Shown piece after piece: positions 16,049 to 24,026 of a stretch of DNA of 33,221 nucleotides (the first letter of the stretch is position 1; each line of letters starts with the position of its first letter). Origin of the DNA: JANMCE01 sp031360915 (GTDB taxonomy: Bacteria; Actinomycetota; Acidimicrobiia; Acidimicrobiales; Ilumatobacteraceae); contig JANMCE010000051.1 in assembly GCA_031360915.1 (NCBI GenBank), positions 1 to 33,221 of the forward strand, in the 5' to 3' direction. A model generated the notes under the pieces. The model made no database searches, had not been told where the DNA came from, and worked only from the letters and a program-made list of their open reading frames with translations. Position numbers and translations under genes: made by a program.

Positions 16049-16075
16049 ATGATACTGAACTACTTCAGAAGTCAA
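16049..16075 (-). promoter_or_regulatory. toxin-antitoxin promoter with embedded palindromic operator
   Basis: On the minus strand TTGACT (16070-16075) and TATCAT (16049-16054) are 15 bases apart. The spacer is almost filled by the palindrome CTGAAGTAGTTCAG (16055-16068, 5-bp arms). An operator between the two boxes suits autorepression by an antitoxin complex. The 15-base spacing is short, so basal strength may be low. Confidence 0.4.
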
Positions 16076-16245
16076 CCAATTCGGTGGGCGCTAGCCGCCG
16101 CCGCAGCCAGGTCAACATCGTCGGCGACGCCGGCGGGAGCAGTACCGATGACCTGTCCGTTCGTCGAGTCGAACACTTCAATGGCATCCGTCCCAGCCGT
16201 TGGAATCCAGCCGCCATTCACGTAGATCTGCTCGCATCGCCTCAT
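16072..16245 (-). pseudogene. N-terminal stump of an aldehyde dehydrogenase
   Basis: An ATG at 16245 opens a 57-codon frame. Its product, from EQIYVNGGWIPTAGTDAIEV through FDSTNGQVIGTAPAGVADDV to DLAAAAASAH, is the N terminus of an NAD(P)-dependent aldehyde dehydrogenase (normally about 480 residues). After ASAH the similarity stops and a TGA follows three codons later. The catalytic domain, active-site Cys and the rest are absent from the window, since the toxin-antitoxin operon occupies the adjacent DNA. The fragment keeps a good leaderless promoter. It is probably non-functional and marks a deletion or replacement edge. Confidence 0.75.
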
Positions 16246-16251
16246 GGCCGC

Positions 16252-16257
16252 ATCATA
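16252..16257 (-). promoter_or_regulatory. -10 box of a leaderless promoter before the aldehyde dehydrogenase stump
   Basis: TATGAT on the minus strand is followed by GCGGCC and ATG. The same GCGGCC-ATG spacing follows the -10 box of the zinc-ribbon gene at 33015-33027. Confidence 0.45.
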
Positions 16258-16296
16258 CGACCATGTCAGGACACCTCACACTGCAGGCGAACTGCG

Positions 16297-17688
16297 TCAG
16301 GTGCCAGGGAAGCCGGGCGGAAGCTGCGGCATGCCGCCCGGCATACCGAAGCGGCCTTTCTTGCCCTTCTTGCCGCCCTTTTGGCCGAAGCCACCCATCT
16401 TCTTCATCATCTTCTGCATGTCTTGGAACTGCTTCACGAGACGACCGACATCGCCAGGAGTGCTGCCACTGCCCCGAGCGATGCGCTCGCGGCGGCTGCC
16501 GTTGATGAGGTCGGGGCGACGGCGTTCTTCGGTGGTCATCGAGTGGATGATGGCCTCAATGGGCTTGAGCGCGTCATCACCGATCTCGGCGTTCTTCAGC
16601 TCCTTCGGGATGCCCGGCATCATGCCGATGATTCCGGACAGCGGTCCCATCTTCTTGATCGCCTGCATCTGCTCCAGGAAGTCATCCAGCGTGAACTGGC
16701 CCTCCATGAGCCGCTCGGCAGCTTTCTCGGATGATTCCTTGTCGAAGGCCTTTTCGGCCTTGTCGATAAGCGTGAGCATGTCACCCATGCCGAGGATGCG
16801 TTGCGCCATGCGATCGGGGTAGAACTGGTCGAAGGCATCGAGCTTCTCACCGGTACTTGCAAATGCAATCGGTTTCCCGACGACCTCTTTCACCGAGAGC
16901 GCTGCACCACCGCGAGCATCACCATCAAGCTTCGACAGGATCACGCCGTCGAGCTCCAACGTTTGGTGGAAGGCCTCCGCTGTCTGCACCGCGTCCTGAC
17001 CGGTCATGGCGTCGATCACCAGGAACGTGTAGGTCGGGTTGACGGTTTCGGAGATGCGACGCACCTCATCCATCAACGCCGCGTCGATCGACAAACGACC
17101 GGCGGTGTCGACGATCACCACGTCACGACCGAGGCGCCTGGCCTCGTCCATACCGCGAGCGGCGACGAAAACGGGATCTCCGTCACCACGCTTGGCGGCT
17201 TCGTCATCGGAAAAGACCGGTACGTCGATCTGCTTGCCGAGCGTGCGGAGCTGATCGATAGCGGCTGGGCGCTGCAGGTCGGCGCCGACCAGCAACACTT
17301 GTCGGCCCTGACCCTTGAAGTAGCGAGCCAGTTTGGCCGAGTTGGTAGTCTTGCCCGAACCCTGCAGACCGGCCATGAGAATGACCGTCGGCGGCTTGGA
17401 GGCGAACTGCATCTTGAAGCCCTCGCCACCGAGGGCGACGGTCAGCTCGTCATAAACAGCCTTGATCACCTGCTGGCTGGGGTTGATCGCCTTCGAAAGC
17501 TCAACGCCTACGCACGCGGCACGGATGCGGTCGGTAAGGCCGCGCACGACCTTGATGTTGACGTCGGCCTCCAGCAGAGCGGTGCGAACCTCAGCCAGCA
17601 TGGCGGTGACATCGGCCTCGGTCAGGCGTCCACGGCCACGAAGCTTCTTGAAGATGCCGTCGAAACGGTCAGAAAGAGAGTCAAACAT
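16297..17688 (-). CDS. ffh: signal recognition particle GTPase Ffh (SRP54)
   Basis: Ffh binds signal sequences and 4.5S RNA and delivers ribosomes to FtsY at the membrane. The 463-residue protein has the N domain (1 to about 90) and the G domain with GLQGSGKTT (107-115), VGADLQRPAAIDQL, VIVDTAGRLSID and SKLDGDARGG. The C-terminal M domain is Met-rich, with LDDFLEQMQAIKKMGPLSGI and RRERIARGSG, and ends in a Gly/Lys/Met-rich tail. The ATG at 17688 has no clear Shine-Dalgarno; TAGCCT at 17697-17702 could drive a near-leaderless transcript. It follows ftsY by 62 bases in the same direction. Confidence 0.98.
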   Translation of the reverse strand: MFDSLSDRFDGIFKKLRGRGRLTEADVTAMLAEVRTALLEADVNIKVVRGLTDRIRAACVGVELSKAINPSQQVIKAVYDELTVALGGEGFKMQFASKPPTVILMAGLQGSGKTTNSAKLARYFKGQGRQVLLVGADLQRPAAIDQLRTLGKQIDVPVFSDDEAAKRGDGDPVFVAARGMDEARRLGRDVVIVDTAGRLSIDAALMDEVRRISETVNPTYTFLVIDAMTGQDAVQTAEAFHQTLELDGVILSKLDGDARGGAALSVKEVVGKPIAFASTGEKLDAFDQFYPDRMAQRILGMGDMLTLIDKAEKAFDKESSEKAAERLMEGQFTLDDFLEQMQAIKKMGPLSGIIGMMPGIPKELKNAEIGDDALKPIEAIIHSMTTEERRRPDLINGSRRERIARGSGSTPGDVGRLVKQFQDMQKMMKKMGGFGQKGGKKGKKGRFGMPGGMPQLPPGFPGT

Positions 17689-17750
17689 CGCCGCAGAGGC
17701 TAGTGCGGAGTACGAGATTCCGGTGATTCAGCCCCCAGATCGTCCGCTGG

Positions 17751-18932
17751 CTAGGCGAAGAGGGCTTCCACGAACTCGTCGGGGTCGAAGGGTATGAGAT
17801 CGTTTATACCTTCGCCCAAGCCAACAAGCTTCACCGGAATACCGAGTTCGGTTTCGATAGCGAACACGATGCCACCCTTGGCTGAACCATCGAGCTTGGT
17901 CAGAACCACACCGGTGAGGTCGGTGGCTTCGGTGAACTGCTGCGCCTGGATCATGCCGTTCTGGCCAGTGGTGGCATCGATTACAAGCAGCACTTCCATC
18001 ACCCGGCCGGGCTCACGATCAGCGACCCGACGGACCTTCTTCAGTTCTTCCATGAGGTTGGTCTTGGTGTGCAGGCGACCGGCAGTGTCGGCGAGCACGA
18101 GATCGGCGCCCTTGGCCGCAGCTCGTTGAATACCGTCGAAGATGACCGAACTGGGGTCGCCACCTTCTGCTCCGCGCACGAGCTCCGATCCGCCGCGACT
18201 GGCCCACGTACCGAGCTGCTCAGCGGCAGCGGCGCGGAACGTATCGCCTGCGGCCATGATGACGCTTCGACCCTCCGAAACTTGCTGCGCGCCAACCTTG
18301 CCGATGGTGGTGGTCTTGCCCACGCCGTTTACACCAACGAACAACCACACGTTCGGTGAGCCCTCGACATAGTCCTGGTGCAACGTGCGGTCTGCACCGG
18401 CAAGGCGGGCTTTGAGATCGGCCTTCAGGGCATCGACGACTCCGTCGGGTGTCGTGAGTTCATTCGCGTTGACGCGTTCCTTTAGCGAGGTGAGCATAGC
18501 GTCGGTGCGATGCACGCCGAGGTCGGAAAGGAGCAGTGACTCTTCCAAGTCATCCCACGTCGACTGATCGATTGCGGTCTTTCCCCGTACCCCGATGGCC
18601 GCGGCGAACGCGTTGCGAGCCCGACCAAGCCGATCACGAAACCGTGGTCGTTCGGGGAGCACCTCGGCCGTTGATTCCTCGACGGCCGGAGCCTCTTCGA
18701 CCAGCGTGTCACCATCGCCGACCTGCCACTCATCACCGATGACGTCCGAGTCGTCCTCCTCCACTGGCGTGGGAACGACCGGGGCAACGGGCGGCCTGGT
18801 CGGCGCCGGCGTTGGCTTTCCCGGAGGCGCCTTCAACGCCGCGTCCTGTTTGCGCCTCAGGCGTCCAACCAGTGGCACGCTCAGTCCGAATGCGAGGACG
18901 GCCGGAATCAGGATCTCAAGCAGGAGTTTCAT
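17751..18932 (-). CDS. ftsY: signal recognition particle receptor FtsY
   Basis: FtsY is the membrane receptor for the signal recognition particle. The 393-residue protein starts with a hydrophobic helix (residues 4 to about 22, LLLEILIPAVLAFGLSV) followed by basic residues, giving a membrane anchor as in actinobacterial FtsY. An acidic Pro/Glu/Asp-rich linker runs to about 85. The NG domain follows, with GVNGVGKTTTIGKVG, AGDTFRAAAAEQL, DTAGRLHTKTNLM and TKLDGSAKGG. A TAGGGT box (18942-18947) lies nine bases before the ATG. The left 43-base palindrome of the AbiEi/DUF559 unit begins to end about 55 bases upstream of its start. Confidence 0.97.
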   Translation of the reverse strand: MKLLLEILIPAVLAFGLSVPLVGRLRRKQDAALKAPPGKPTPAPTRPPVAPVVPTPVEEDDSDVIGDEWQVGDGDTLVEEAPAVEESTAEVLPERPRFRDRLGRARNAFAAAIGVRGKTAIDQSTWDDLEESLLLSDLGVHRTDAMLTSLKERVNANELTTPDGVVDALKADLKARLAGADRTLHQDYVEGSPNVWLFVGVNGVGKTTTIGKVGAQQVSEGRSVIMAAGDTFRAAAAEQLGTWASRGGSELVRGAEGGDPSSVIFDGIQRAAAKGADLVLADTAGRLHTKTNLMEELKKVRRVADREPGRVMEVLLVIDATTGQNGMIQAQQFTEATDLTGVVLTKLDGSAKGGIVFAIETELGIPVKLVGLGEGINDLIPFDPDEFVEALFA

Positions 18933-18986
18933 GCGCCCGACACCCTACCGGCCCTCCCCCACCGTTGACCCAAGCCGCCCAGGTTT

Positions 18987-19029
18987 CCAGTCACACGACG
19001 TTTCTTCTCACGAAATCTGGCGTGACTGG
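18987..19029. repeat. left 43-base palindrome of the AbiEi/DUF559 unit
   Basis: The outer stem CCAGTCAC (18987-18994) pairs with GTGACTGG (19022-19029). The inner stem TTTC (19001-19004) pairs with GAAA (19012-19015), with a 7-base loop and a few mismatches between the stems. It shares 31 of 43 bases with the palindrome at 20003-20045. The stop codon and last six codons of the AbiEi/DUF559 gene lie inside it. Confidence 0.85.
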
Positions 19030-19931
19030 TGATGGCGGGCAAGGGCCGCCCGGACGTCACGCATCACCGCTTCGGGTCCTTGGAAGACATCTTCGAAGGT
19101 GAAGCAGTACACGACTCGGCCGAGCGCCGTGAGATCTCGACGACGTTTGGCATCCCGTTGGCGCTGGCGGGGCGACGCATGTGCACCCTGACCCTCTACT
19201 TCGACAACCAACGCGGAGGGCGAGAAGTCGAAGTCAACTCGGGCAACAGTTTGACTTCCCCTGCGATGCACCACTTGGCACCGAGGGCGTGGCAGCCGAT
19301 CGAGCCGACACAGACGCAGGAACTCCCGCTCAAGTTTGTTTGCACCCCCGGCATCAACGAGGACGCTGTCCAAGAGAGCGACGCCGGCTCGGCCGCTGGT
19401 ACGCAGCGAGGTCAACCGTTGGTGCAGAAAGGCCACAGAGGTTCCGCCGTCCCGGATCGCCGAGTCGACAGCATTTTCCAACTCGTACTTCAAGCAGCAT
19501 CCAGCCAGGTCGACGATCGTCCTGGCTGGAGTTGTGCACGCAAAGCCGGCGATCATGCAACGATCAATCAGGGGAACAATTGGCATCGAATGCACCACAC
19601 CGGTGAGGGTGCGATTCCGAAACCGGCGCGCCGTAATCACTTCTATCGGGCCTTCCGCGAAGCCATCGAAACCATGGAGTCGAGCAGCCGCGCGGTGGCT
19701 GATGAGAGCGCCATCGCCAGCTTCGTTCAACGCGGTACGTAACCACAAGCGCCAGCTTTGCGGATGACCCGGAAATGACAGACTCCGCACTCCGATTCGA
19801 TTCACGAGGCCGCGTTCGACCCAGCGGTGTATCTGCAACGACGACGCCCCGAGGGACCTGGCCTGGTGGGTCGTGACGACGCCTTCATTTTGTTCAGCAA
19901 AGTCCGCAATGGCCCGAAGCAGCGATTCCAT
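19008..19931 (-). CDS. AbiEi-like winged-helix plus DUF559 (Vsr-like nuclease) protein
   Basis: With the ATG at 19931 the protein has 307 residues. The first 55 or so resemble the AbiEi antitoxin winged helix (MESLLRAIADFAEQNEGVVT, then ARSLGASSLQIHRWVERGLV). The C-terminal 80 residues match DUF559, a Vsr/PD-(D/E)XK-like endonuclease fold: RVDFDF (Asp about 233), VVEVEGQGAH (Glu 244, Glu 246, His 251), RDAKRRRDLTALG and YCFTFEDV. The motif set looks intact. Such proteins are often annotated as type IV antitoxin-domain proteins, but no AbiEii toxin is adjacent. The gene is flanked by two related palindromes and ends within the left one. The longer TTG-initiated frame from 19982 is less likely. 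A mobile-element role is my inference. Confidence 0.8.
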   Translation of the reverse strand: MESLLRAIADFAEQNEGVVTTHQARSLGASSLQIHRWVERGLVNRIGVRSLSFPGHPQSWRLWLRTALNEAGDGALISHRAAARLHGFDGFAEGPIEVITARRFRNRTLTGVVHSMPIVPLIDRCMIAGFACTTPARTIVDLAGCCLKYELENAVDSAIRDGGTSVAFLHQRLTSLRTSGRAGVALLDSVLVDAGGANKLEREFLRLCRLDRLPRPRCQVVHRRGSQTVARVDFDFSPSALVVEVEGQGAHASPRQRQRDAKRRRDLTALGRVVYCFTFEDVFQGPEAVMRDVRAALARHHQSRQIS

Positions 19932-20002
19932 GCAGCAAGAGTGTGCCGTTGGACGAAGGCATCGGAAGATGAGCGACGACAATCGAGGCGGGGTACGACC
20001 AA

Positions 20003-20045
20003 TCAGTCACACGAGATTTCAGTACGTGAAACCTGGTGTGACTGA
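20003..20045. repeat. right 43-base palindrome of the AbiEi/DUF559 unit
   Basis: The outer stem TCAGTCACAC (20003-20012) pairs perfectly with GTGTGACTGA (20036-20045). The inner stem TTTC (20017-20020) pairs with GAAA (20028-20031) around a 7-base loop. Size, stem plan and loop length equal those of the left palindrome, while the loop sequence differs. The terminal pair differs in compensating fashion, C-G on the left and T-A here. It lies 25 bases after the potC stop and could also act as that operon's terminator. Confidence 0.85.
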
Positions 20046-20070
20046 AATCAGCCGGGCCACCGGGACCGAA

Positions 20071-20877
20071 CTACGAGCGGTTGCCGACGGGTGAGGTGCC
20101 AACGCTCAGGCGTTGAGCGAACCAGACAGGGATGATCGAAAGCAGCACAACGGTGGTGGCAACCACGTTCACGAGCGGCAGGTTGTTGGGGCGGAACATG
20201 TTGTTGAAGATCCATTGCGGAAGCGTTTGCATGCCCGGCCCGGACGTGAACGTGGTGACGACGATTTCGTCGAACGACAATGCGAACGCGAGCAGTCCAC
20301 CGGCCAGAAGTGCCGAACGTAGCATCGGGAACGTGACGTAGCGGAATGTCTGAAACGTATTGGCGCCCAGATCTGACGATGCCTCTTCGAGGTTCGGCGA
20401 CAATCGACGTAGGCGTGCGATCACGTTGTTGTAGATCACGACGATACAGAACGTTGCATGAGCGATCACAAGTGTAAGAAACCCGATGCCGACGCCGAGC
20501 GAATGGAACGCCCGGTTCAGCGCAATGCCGGTGACGATGCCCGGCAGAGCGATCGGCAAAACCACGAGGAAGCTGATCGTCTCGCGACCGAAGAACGTGA
20601 AGCGTTGTACCGCGAACGCGGCCATTGAACCGAGCACGAGTGCGATGAGCGATGCAACGAGCGCGGTCTTGGCTGACGTGAACAACGCCGATCGCACATC
20701 GCCGTTCGATGCCGCTTTCGACCACCATGACAGCGTGAGTCCGTCGGGCGGCCATGAGAACGAGCGGGAGGTGTTGAACGACAGCACGCCCACCACGATC
20801 AGCGGCAGATAGAGAAACGCGAACCCTGCCGAGGTGAGAATGCACAGGACGCGTCGGGTAAGGAGCGAGAATTCCAT
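20071..20877 (-). CDS. potC: spermidine/putrescine-type ABC transporter permease PotC
   Basis: The 268-residue inner-membrane permease has about six hydrophobic segments. It contains FLYLPLIVVGVLSFN at the N terminus, as in PotC, and LEEASSDLGANTFQTFRYVTFP, the EAA loop that contacts the ATPase. The ATG at 20877 overlaps the potB stop as TAATG, so the two permeases are translationally coupled. It is the last gene of the transporter operon. The substrate class (polyamine) is inferred from the family; related systems carry other small organic cations or amines. Confidence 0.92.
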   Translation of the reverse strand: MEFSLLTRRVLCILTSAGFAFLYLPLIVVGVLSFNTSRSFSWPPDGLTLSWWSKAASNGDVRSALFTSAKTALVASLIALVLGSMAAFAVQRFTFFGRETISFLVVLPIALPGIVTGIALNRAFHSLGVGIGFLTLVIAHATFCIVVIYNNVIARLRRLSPNLEEASSDLGANTFQTFRYVTFPMLRSALLAGGLLAFALSFDEIVVTTFTSGPGMQTLPQWIFNNMFRPNNLPLVNVVATTVVLLSIIPVWFAQRLSVGTSPVGNRS

Positions 20878-21734
20878 TAGAGGTTCTCGAAGGCGCCGGT
20901 ACGTCGGGCTGTGAGCAGGTAGGCGATCATTACGGCAACGGGCACCAGAGCGAAGGCAGCGGCGAATGGGATGTTGTTCACGCCGAAGTTGTCGTAGACA
21001 ACGTTGCCGATCATCTGCGATTTTCCGCCCACGATCTTCACCGTGATGTAGTCGCCCAGCGTGAGCGAGAACGTGAAGATCGACCCCGCCACGATGGACG
21101 GGAGCAGCAGTGGGAACACCACACTGCGCATGGTGCGGTTACCGCGGGCGCCCAGGTCAGACGATGCTTCCAACAGCGAGTTTGGCAGACGGTCGAGCCC
21201 GGCGTAGATCGGCAGCACCATATACGGCAGCCACAGATAGGCCAAGGCAATCGTCGTGGCGACGAGACCGAAGCCGGGTGAGGAGCCGAAGGTGTTCTTG
21301 AGCACGCCACTGCCCGAATCGAAGATCGCTCGCCATGCATAACCCTTGACCAGATAGCTCGCCCACAACGGCATCAGCACGCCGACGACGAGAAAATTAC
21401 GGGCCCGAGGCTTGGCGACCTTGGCCATAAAGATCGCCATCGGCAGCGCAATGGAGAGGTCAAGCAGAGTGACCGCAGCCGCGATGAGCACCGTGCGGAT
21501 GGTGATGGAGCGGTAGACCGCGGTCTTGGCCAGTTCGGAGAAGTTCTGGCCTCCGATCGTTTTCACGATGTCACTGGTGAACGGGTCGGTCTTGTAGAGC
21601 GCGGTGAGGAACAGCGCGGCAAGAGAACCCAGATACGCCAGCACCAGCCACGTCACGGGCGCGGCGAGCAGGAGCCCGAGCCGCGTCCGTGGGTGGCGAT
21701 GGAGGTAACGAGAAAACGATGCGGAGGCCGACAT
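20877..21734 (-). CDS. potB: spermidine/putrescine-type ABC transporter permease PotB
   Basis: The 285-residue permease pairs with PotC to form the channel. It has six or so hydrophobic segments. ASYLVKGYAWRAIFDSGSGV is a stretch conserved in PotB-type permeases, and the EAA loop is LLEASSDLGARGNRTMRSVV. It starts 12 bases after the potD stop and its own stop overlaps the potC start. Membership of the PotB/PotC pair and the gene order make the assignment secure; substrate specificity is not readable. Confidence 0.92.
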   Translation of the reverse strand: MSASASFSRYLHRHPRTRLGLLLAAPVTWLVLAYLGSLAALFLTALYKTDPFTSDIVKTIGGQNFSELAKTAVYRSITIRTVLIAAAVTLLDLSIALPMAIFMAKVAKPRARNFLVVGVLMPLWASYLVKGYAWRAIFDSGSGVLKNTFGSSPGFGLVATTIALAYLWLPYMVLPIYAGLDRLPNSLLEASSDLGARGNRTMRSVVFPLLLPSIVAGSIFTFSLTLGDYITVKIVGGKSQMIGNVVYDNFGVNNIPFAAAFALVPVAVMIAYLLTARRTGAFENL

Positions 21735-21746
21735 GCAGTGCCGCGA

Positions 21747-22919
21747 TTAGCCCTTGATTTCTGTCCAGGCCTTGGTCCACTCGGCATAGTCCTTGCAGAC
21801 TGCGCCACGGCCATCGAGGCAGGCCTTGGTAGGCGTAGTCCAATACCAGACCTTCTTGAAGTACTCCTCATCGGCAGCGTGGAAGGTGTCGCAGAATTTC
21901 GGATCGGACGTCTTGCCGCACGCCAGCTTGTTGGACGGCGCCTCACCGAAGTACTCAGCGACAGCGGCATTCGCTTCGGGCGAAATGATGTAGTTCATCC
22001 AGAGATAAGCGCAGTTCGGGTTCTTCGCCTTCGATGAGATCATCCACGTGTCGGACCAACCCGTTGAGCCTTCTTGCGGAAGGATGGTGTCTACTTTCGT
22101 TCCTTCGCCCTGGGCGCCGTTGGCGATGACCTGCCACGTCGTGCCGAGTACGGTGGAGCCAGTCTTGAAAGCGGCTTGTGTTTTCAGGTAGTCGCTCCAG
22201 TATTCACCGACGACTGTCTTCTGCTTCTTCAACAGGTCGACCGCTGCGGTGAACTGCTTGTCGTTTAGGGCATAAGGGTTCTTGATGCCGAGGTCAGGCT
22301 TGGTGTTCATCAGATACAGCGCAGCATCGGCGATGTAGATGGGTGAGTCGTAGGCCGTGATCGCACCCTTGTAAGCCGACTTGTCGTCGAACACGGCGGA
22401 CCAACTCGTCGGCGCGGGTGTGACCTTCTCGGTATTCCACATCAGCAGGTTGGCGCCACGGCCGTGAGGAATGCCGTACGCCTTGCCCCCACTGGAATTC
22501 CACTTCTGCATCTTCAGGCTGTCGAAGACATCCTTGTAGTTGGCGATGAGTGCGGTGTTGATTGGCGCAACATCACCACCAGCGATCAGTCGGAGGGTGG
22601 CGTCGCCCGAGGCTGATACAACGTCGTAGCCACCGGCCTTCATAAGCGACACCATCTCATCAGAGGTGTTCCCGATTTTGGAGTTGACCTTGCAGCCAGT
22701 GTCGGCAGTGAACTTGGTGACCCAGTCGACCTTCGGGTCGTTCTGGCCGCTCTCGACATACCCGGCCCAGTTGATGATGTTGATCTGGCCTTCGCCCTTA
22801 CCGAGCTTGGACAGCGCGCCGCCACCGCTTGAGCTGGTCGAGCCACAGGCTGACAGCGCAAGCCCGGCAAGGCCGAGACCAACCAGAGTTGCGGTGAATC
22901 GTGATGTGTTGAACGTCAT
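21747..22919 (-). CDS. potD: PotD-like periplasmic substrate-binding lipoprotein
   Basis: The 390-residue protein begins with a lipoprotein signal peptide. The lipobox LSAC places the acylated Cys at residue 25, followed by a Ser/Gly-rich linker. The mature part is a type 2 periplasmic-binding fold: INIINWAGYVES opens the domain as in PotD/PotF, and KVDWVTKFTADTGCKVNSKI follows. It should capture the amine substrate outside the membrane and hand it to PotB-PotC. Its ATG overlaps the potA stop by four bases (ATGA). Confidence 0.92.
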   Translation of the reverse strand: MTFNTSRFTATLVGLGLAGLALSACGSTSSSGGGALSKLGKGEGQINIINWAGYVESGQNDPKVDWVTKFTADTGCKVNSKIGNTSDEMVSLMKAGGYDVVSASGDATLRLIAGGDVAPINTALIANYKDVFDSLKMQKWNSSGGKAYGIPHGRGANLLMWNTEKVTPAPTSWSAVFDDKSAYKGAITAYDSPIYIADAALYLMNTKPDLGIKNPYALNDKQFTAAVDLLKKQKTVVGEYWSDYLKTQAAFKTGSTVLGTTWQVIANGAQGEGTKVDTILPQEGSTGWSDTWMISSKAKNPNCAYLWMNYIISPEANAAVAEYFGEAPSNKLACGKTSDPKFCDTFHAADEEYFKKVWYWTTPTKACLDGRGAVCKDYAEWTKAWTEIKG

Positions 22920-23941
22920 TGTTCTCCCCTTACGAGTGTTGGAAGTTGGTACTGGTGCTCAGGCGACCAACGAAGTCCCGTTCGTCGGCCGCGGGCCGCT
23001 GTGACATCGGAGGACATGGTCGTGAGATTCTGTTGGGTGACGACGATCTCGGTGCCGTCGTCGAGCCGTACCCGATAGCGGGTGTCGGCACCGAGGTATT
23101 GCACCTCTGTGATGGTGGCGTCCGTAGTGCCGGTGCCCACATCGGTTAGCGCGATTTTTTCGGGCCGAACGGTAAACGTGGCGCCGTCACGGGTGATGAG
23201 ATTCGACGTGCCTACAAAGCCCGCGACGAACGCAGAGGCGGGACGTTCGTACATCTCAGCTGGCGTGCCAACCTGCTCGATCTTGCCGTGGTTGAACACC
23301 GCGATACGGTCGCTCATGGTGAGCGCTTCTTCCTGATCGTGAGTGACGAAGAGGAACGTGATGCCGACCGATCGCTGGATCTGTTTCAGCTCGATCTGCA
23401 TGTCCTCACGCAGCTTCAGATCCAACGCACCGAGAGGCTCATCGAGCAGCAAGACTTTCGGTCGATTCACGAGTGCCCGAGCTAGCGCGACACGTTGTCG
23501 CTGACCACCCGAAAGCTGATTGGGTTTGCGGCTTCCGAACGATGCGAGCTGCACACTTTCCAGCGCTTCGCCCACGCGTTTGTCGCGTTCCCTGCGGTCA
23601 ACCTTCTTCACCATCAACCCGTAGGCCACGTTCTGTGCGACGCTCATATGCGGGAACAGGGCGTAGTCCTGAAATACCGTATTGACGTCGCGGTCGAACG
23701 GTGGCAGGCGTGTGACGTCCTGTCCATCGAGCAGGATCGCTCCGACCGTTGGCACCTCGAAACCGGCCACCATTCGCAGCATGGTGGTTTTGCCGGAGCC
23801 CGACGGACCCAGCATGGAGAAGAACTCGCCGGATGCGATCTCGAGGTCAACCCCATCGACGGCAATGGTGCCACCGTTCGATGGATCTCCGAAGATCTTG
23901 CGCACGCCGACGAAGCGAATTGCCGCTTCGGACCCGGTCAT
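22916..23941 (-). CDS. potA: ABC transporter ATPase PotA
   Basis: The 341-residue ATPase has Walker A GPSGSGKTT (about 45-53), the Q-loop in FQDYALFPHM, the signature LSGGQRQRVALARAL, Walker B LLLDEPLGALD and the switch His in VTHDQEEAL. The C-terminal 100 residues form the TOBE regulatory domain typical of PotA/MalK-like ATPases. It is the first gene of the potA-potD-potB-potC operon. The ATG at 23941 has GAGAG upstream, and TAATGT at 23981-23986 is a possible -10. The operon lies between smc and ftsY, which are close together in related genomes. Confidence 0.94.
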   Translation of the reverse strand: MTGSEAAIRFVGVRKIFGDPSNGGTIAVDGVDLEIASGEFFSMLGPSGSGKTTMLRMVAGFEVPTVGAILLDGQDVTRLPPFDRDVNTVFQDYALFPHMSVAQNVAYGLMVKKVDRRERDKRVGEALESVQLASFGSRKPNQLSGGQRQRVALARALVNRPKVLLLDEPLGALDLKLREDMQIELKQIQRSVGITFLFVTHDQEEALTMSDRIAVFNHGKIEQVGTPAEMYERPASAFVAGFVGTSNLITRDGATFTVRPEKIALTDVGTGTTDATITEVQYLGADTRYRVRLDDGTEIVVTQQNLTTMSSDVTAARGRRTGLRWSPEHQYQLPTLVRGEQ

Positions 23942-24026
23942 GTAGTGCTCTCACATCCCCTGATGAACTTGCTTGAAGCGACATTAGCCGTGAACGGCAG
24001 GCGCCCTAAACATTTCGTACAGGTAG

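Noticed and set aside
19029..19742. Plus-strand open frame of 237 codons opposite the AbiEi/DUF559 gene
   Set aside because: It is antisense to a gene with recognisable winged-helix and nuclease motifs, and its own sequence shows no domain.
18987..20045. Insertion sequence with terminal inverted repeats and a transposase
   Set aside because: The enclosed protein has no DDE, tyrosine or HUH transposase motifs, and no target-site duplication could be seen around the palindromes. It is therefore described as a possible new element type rather than an IS.
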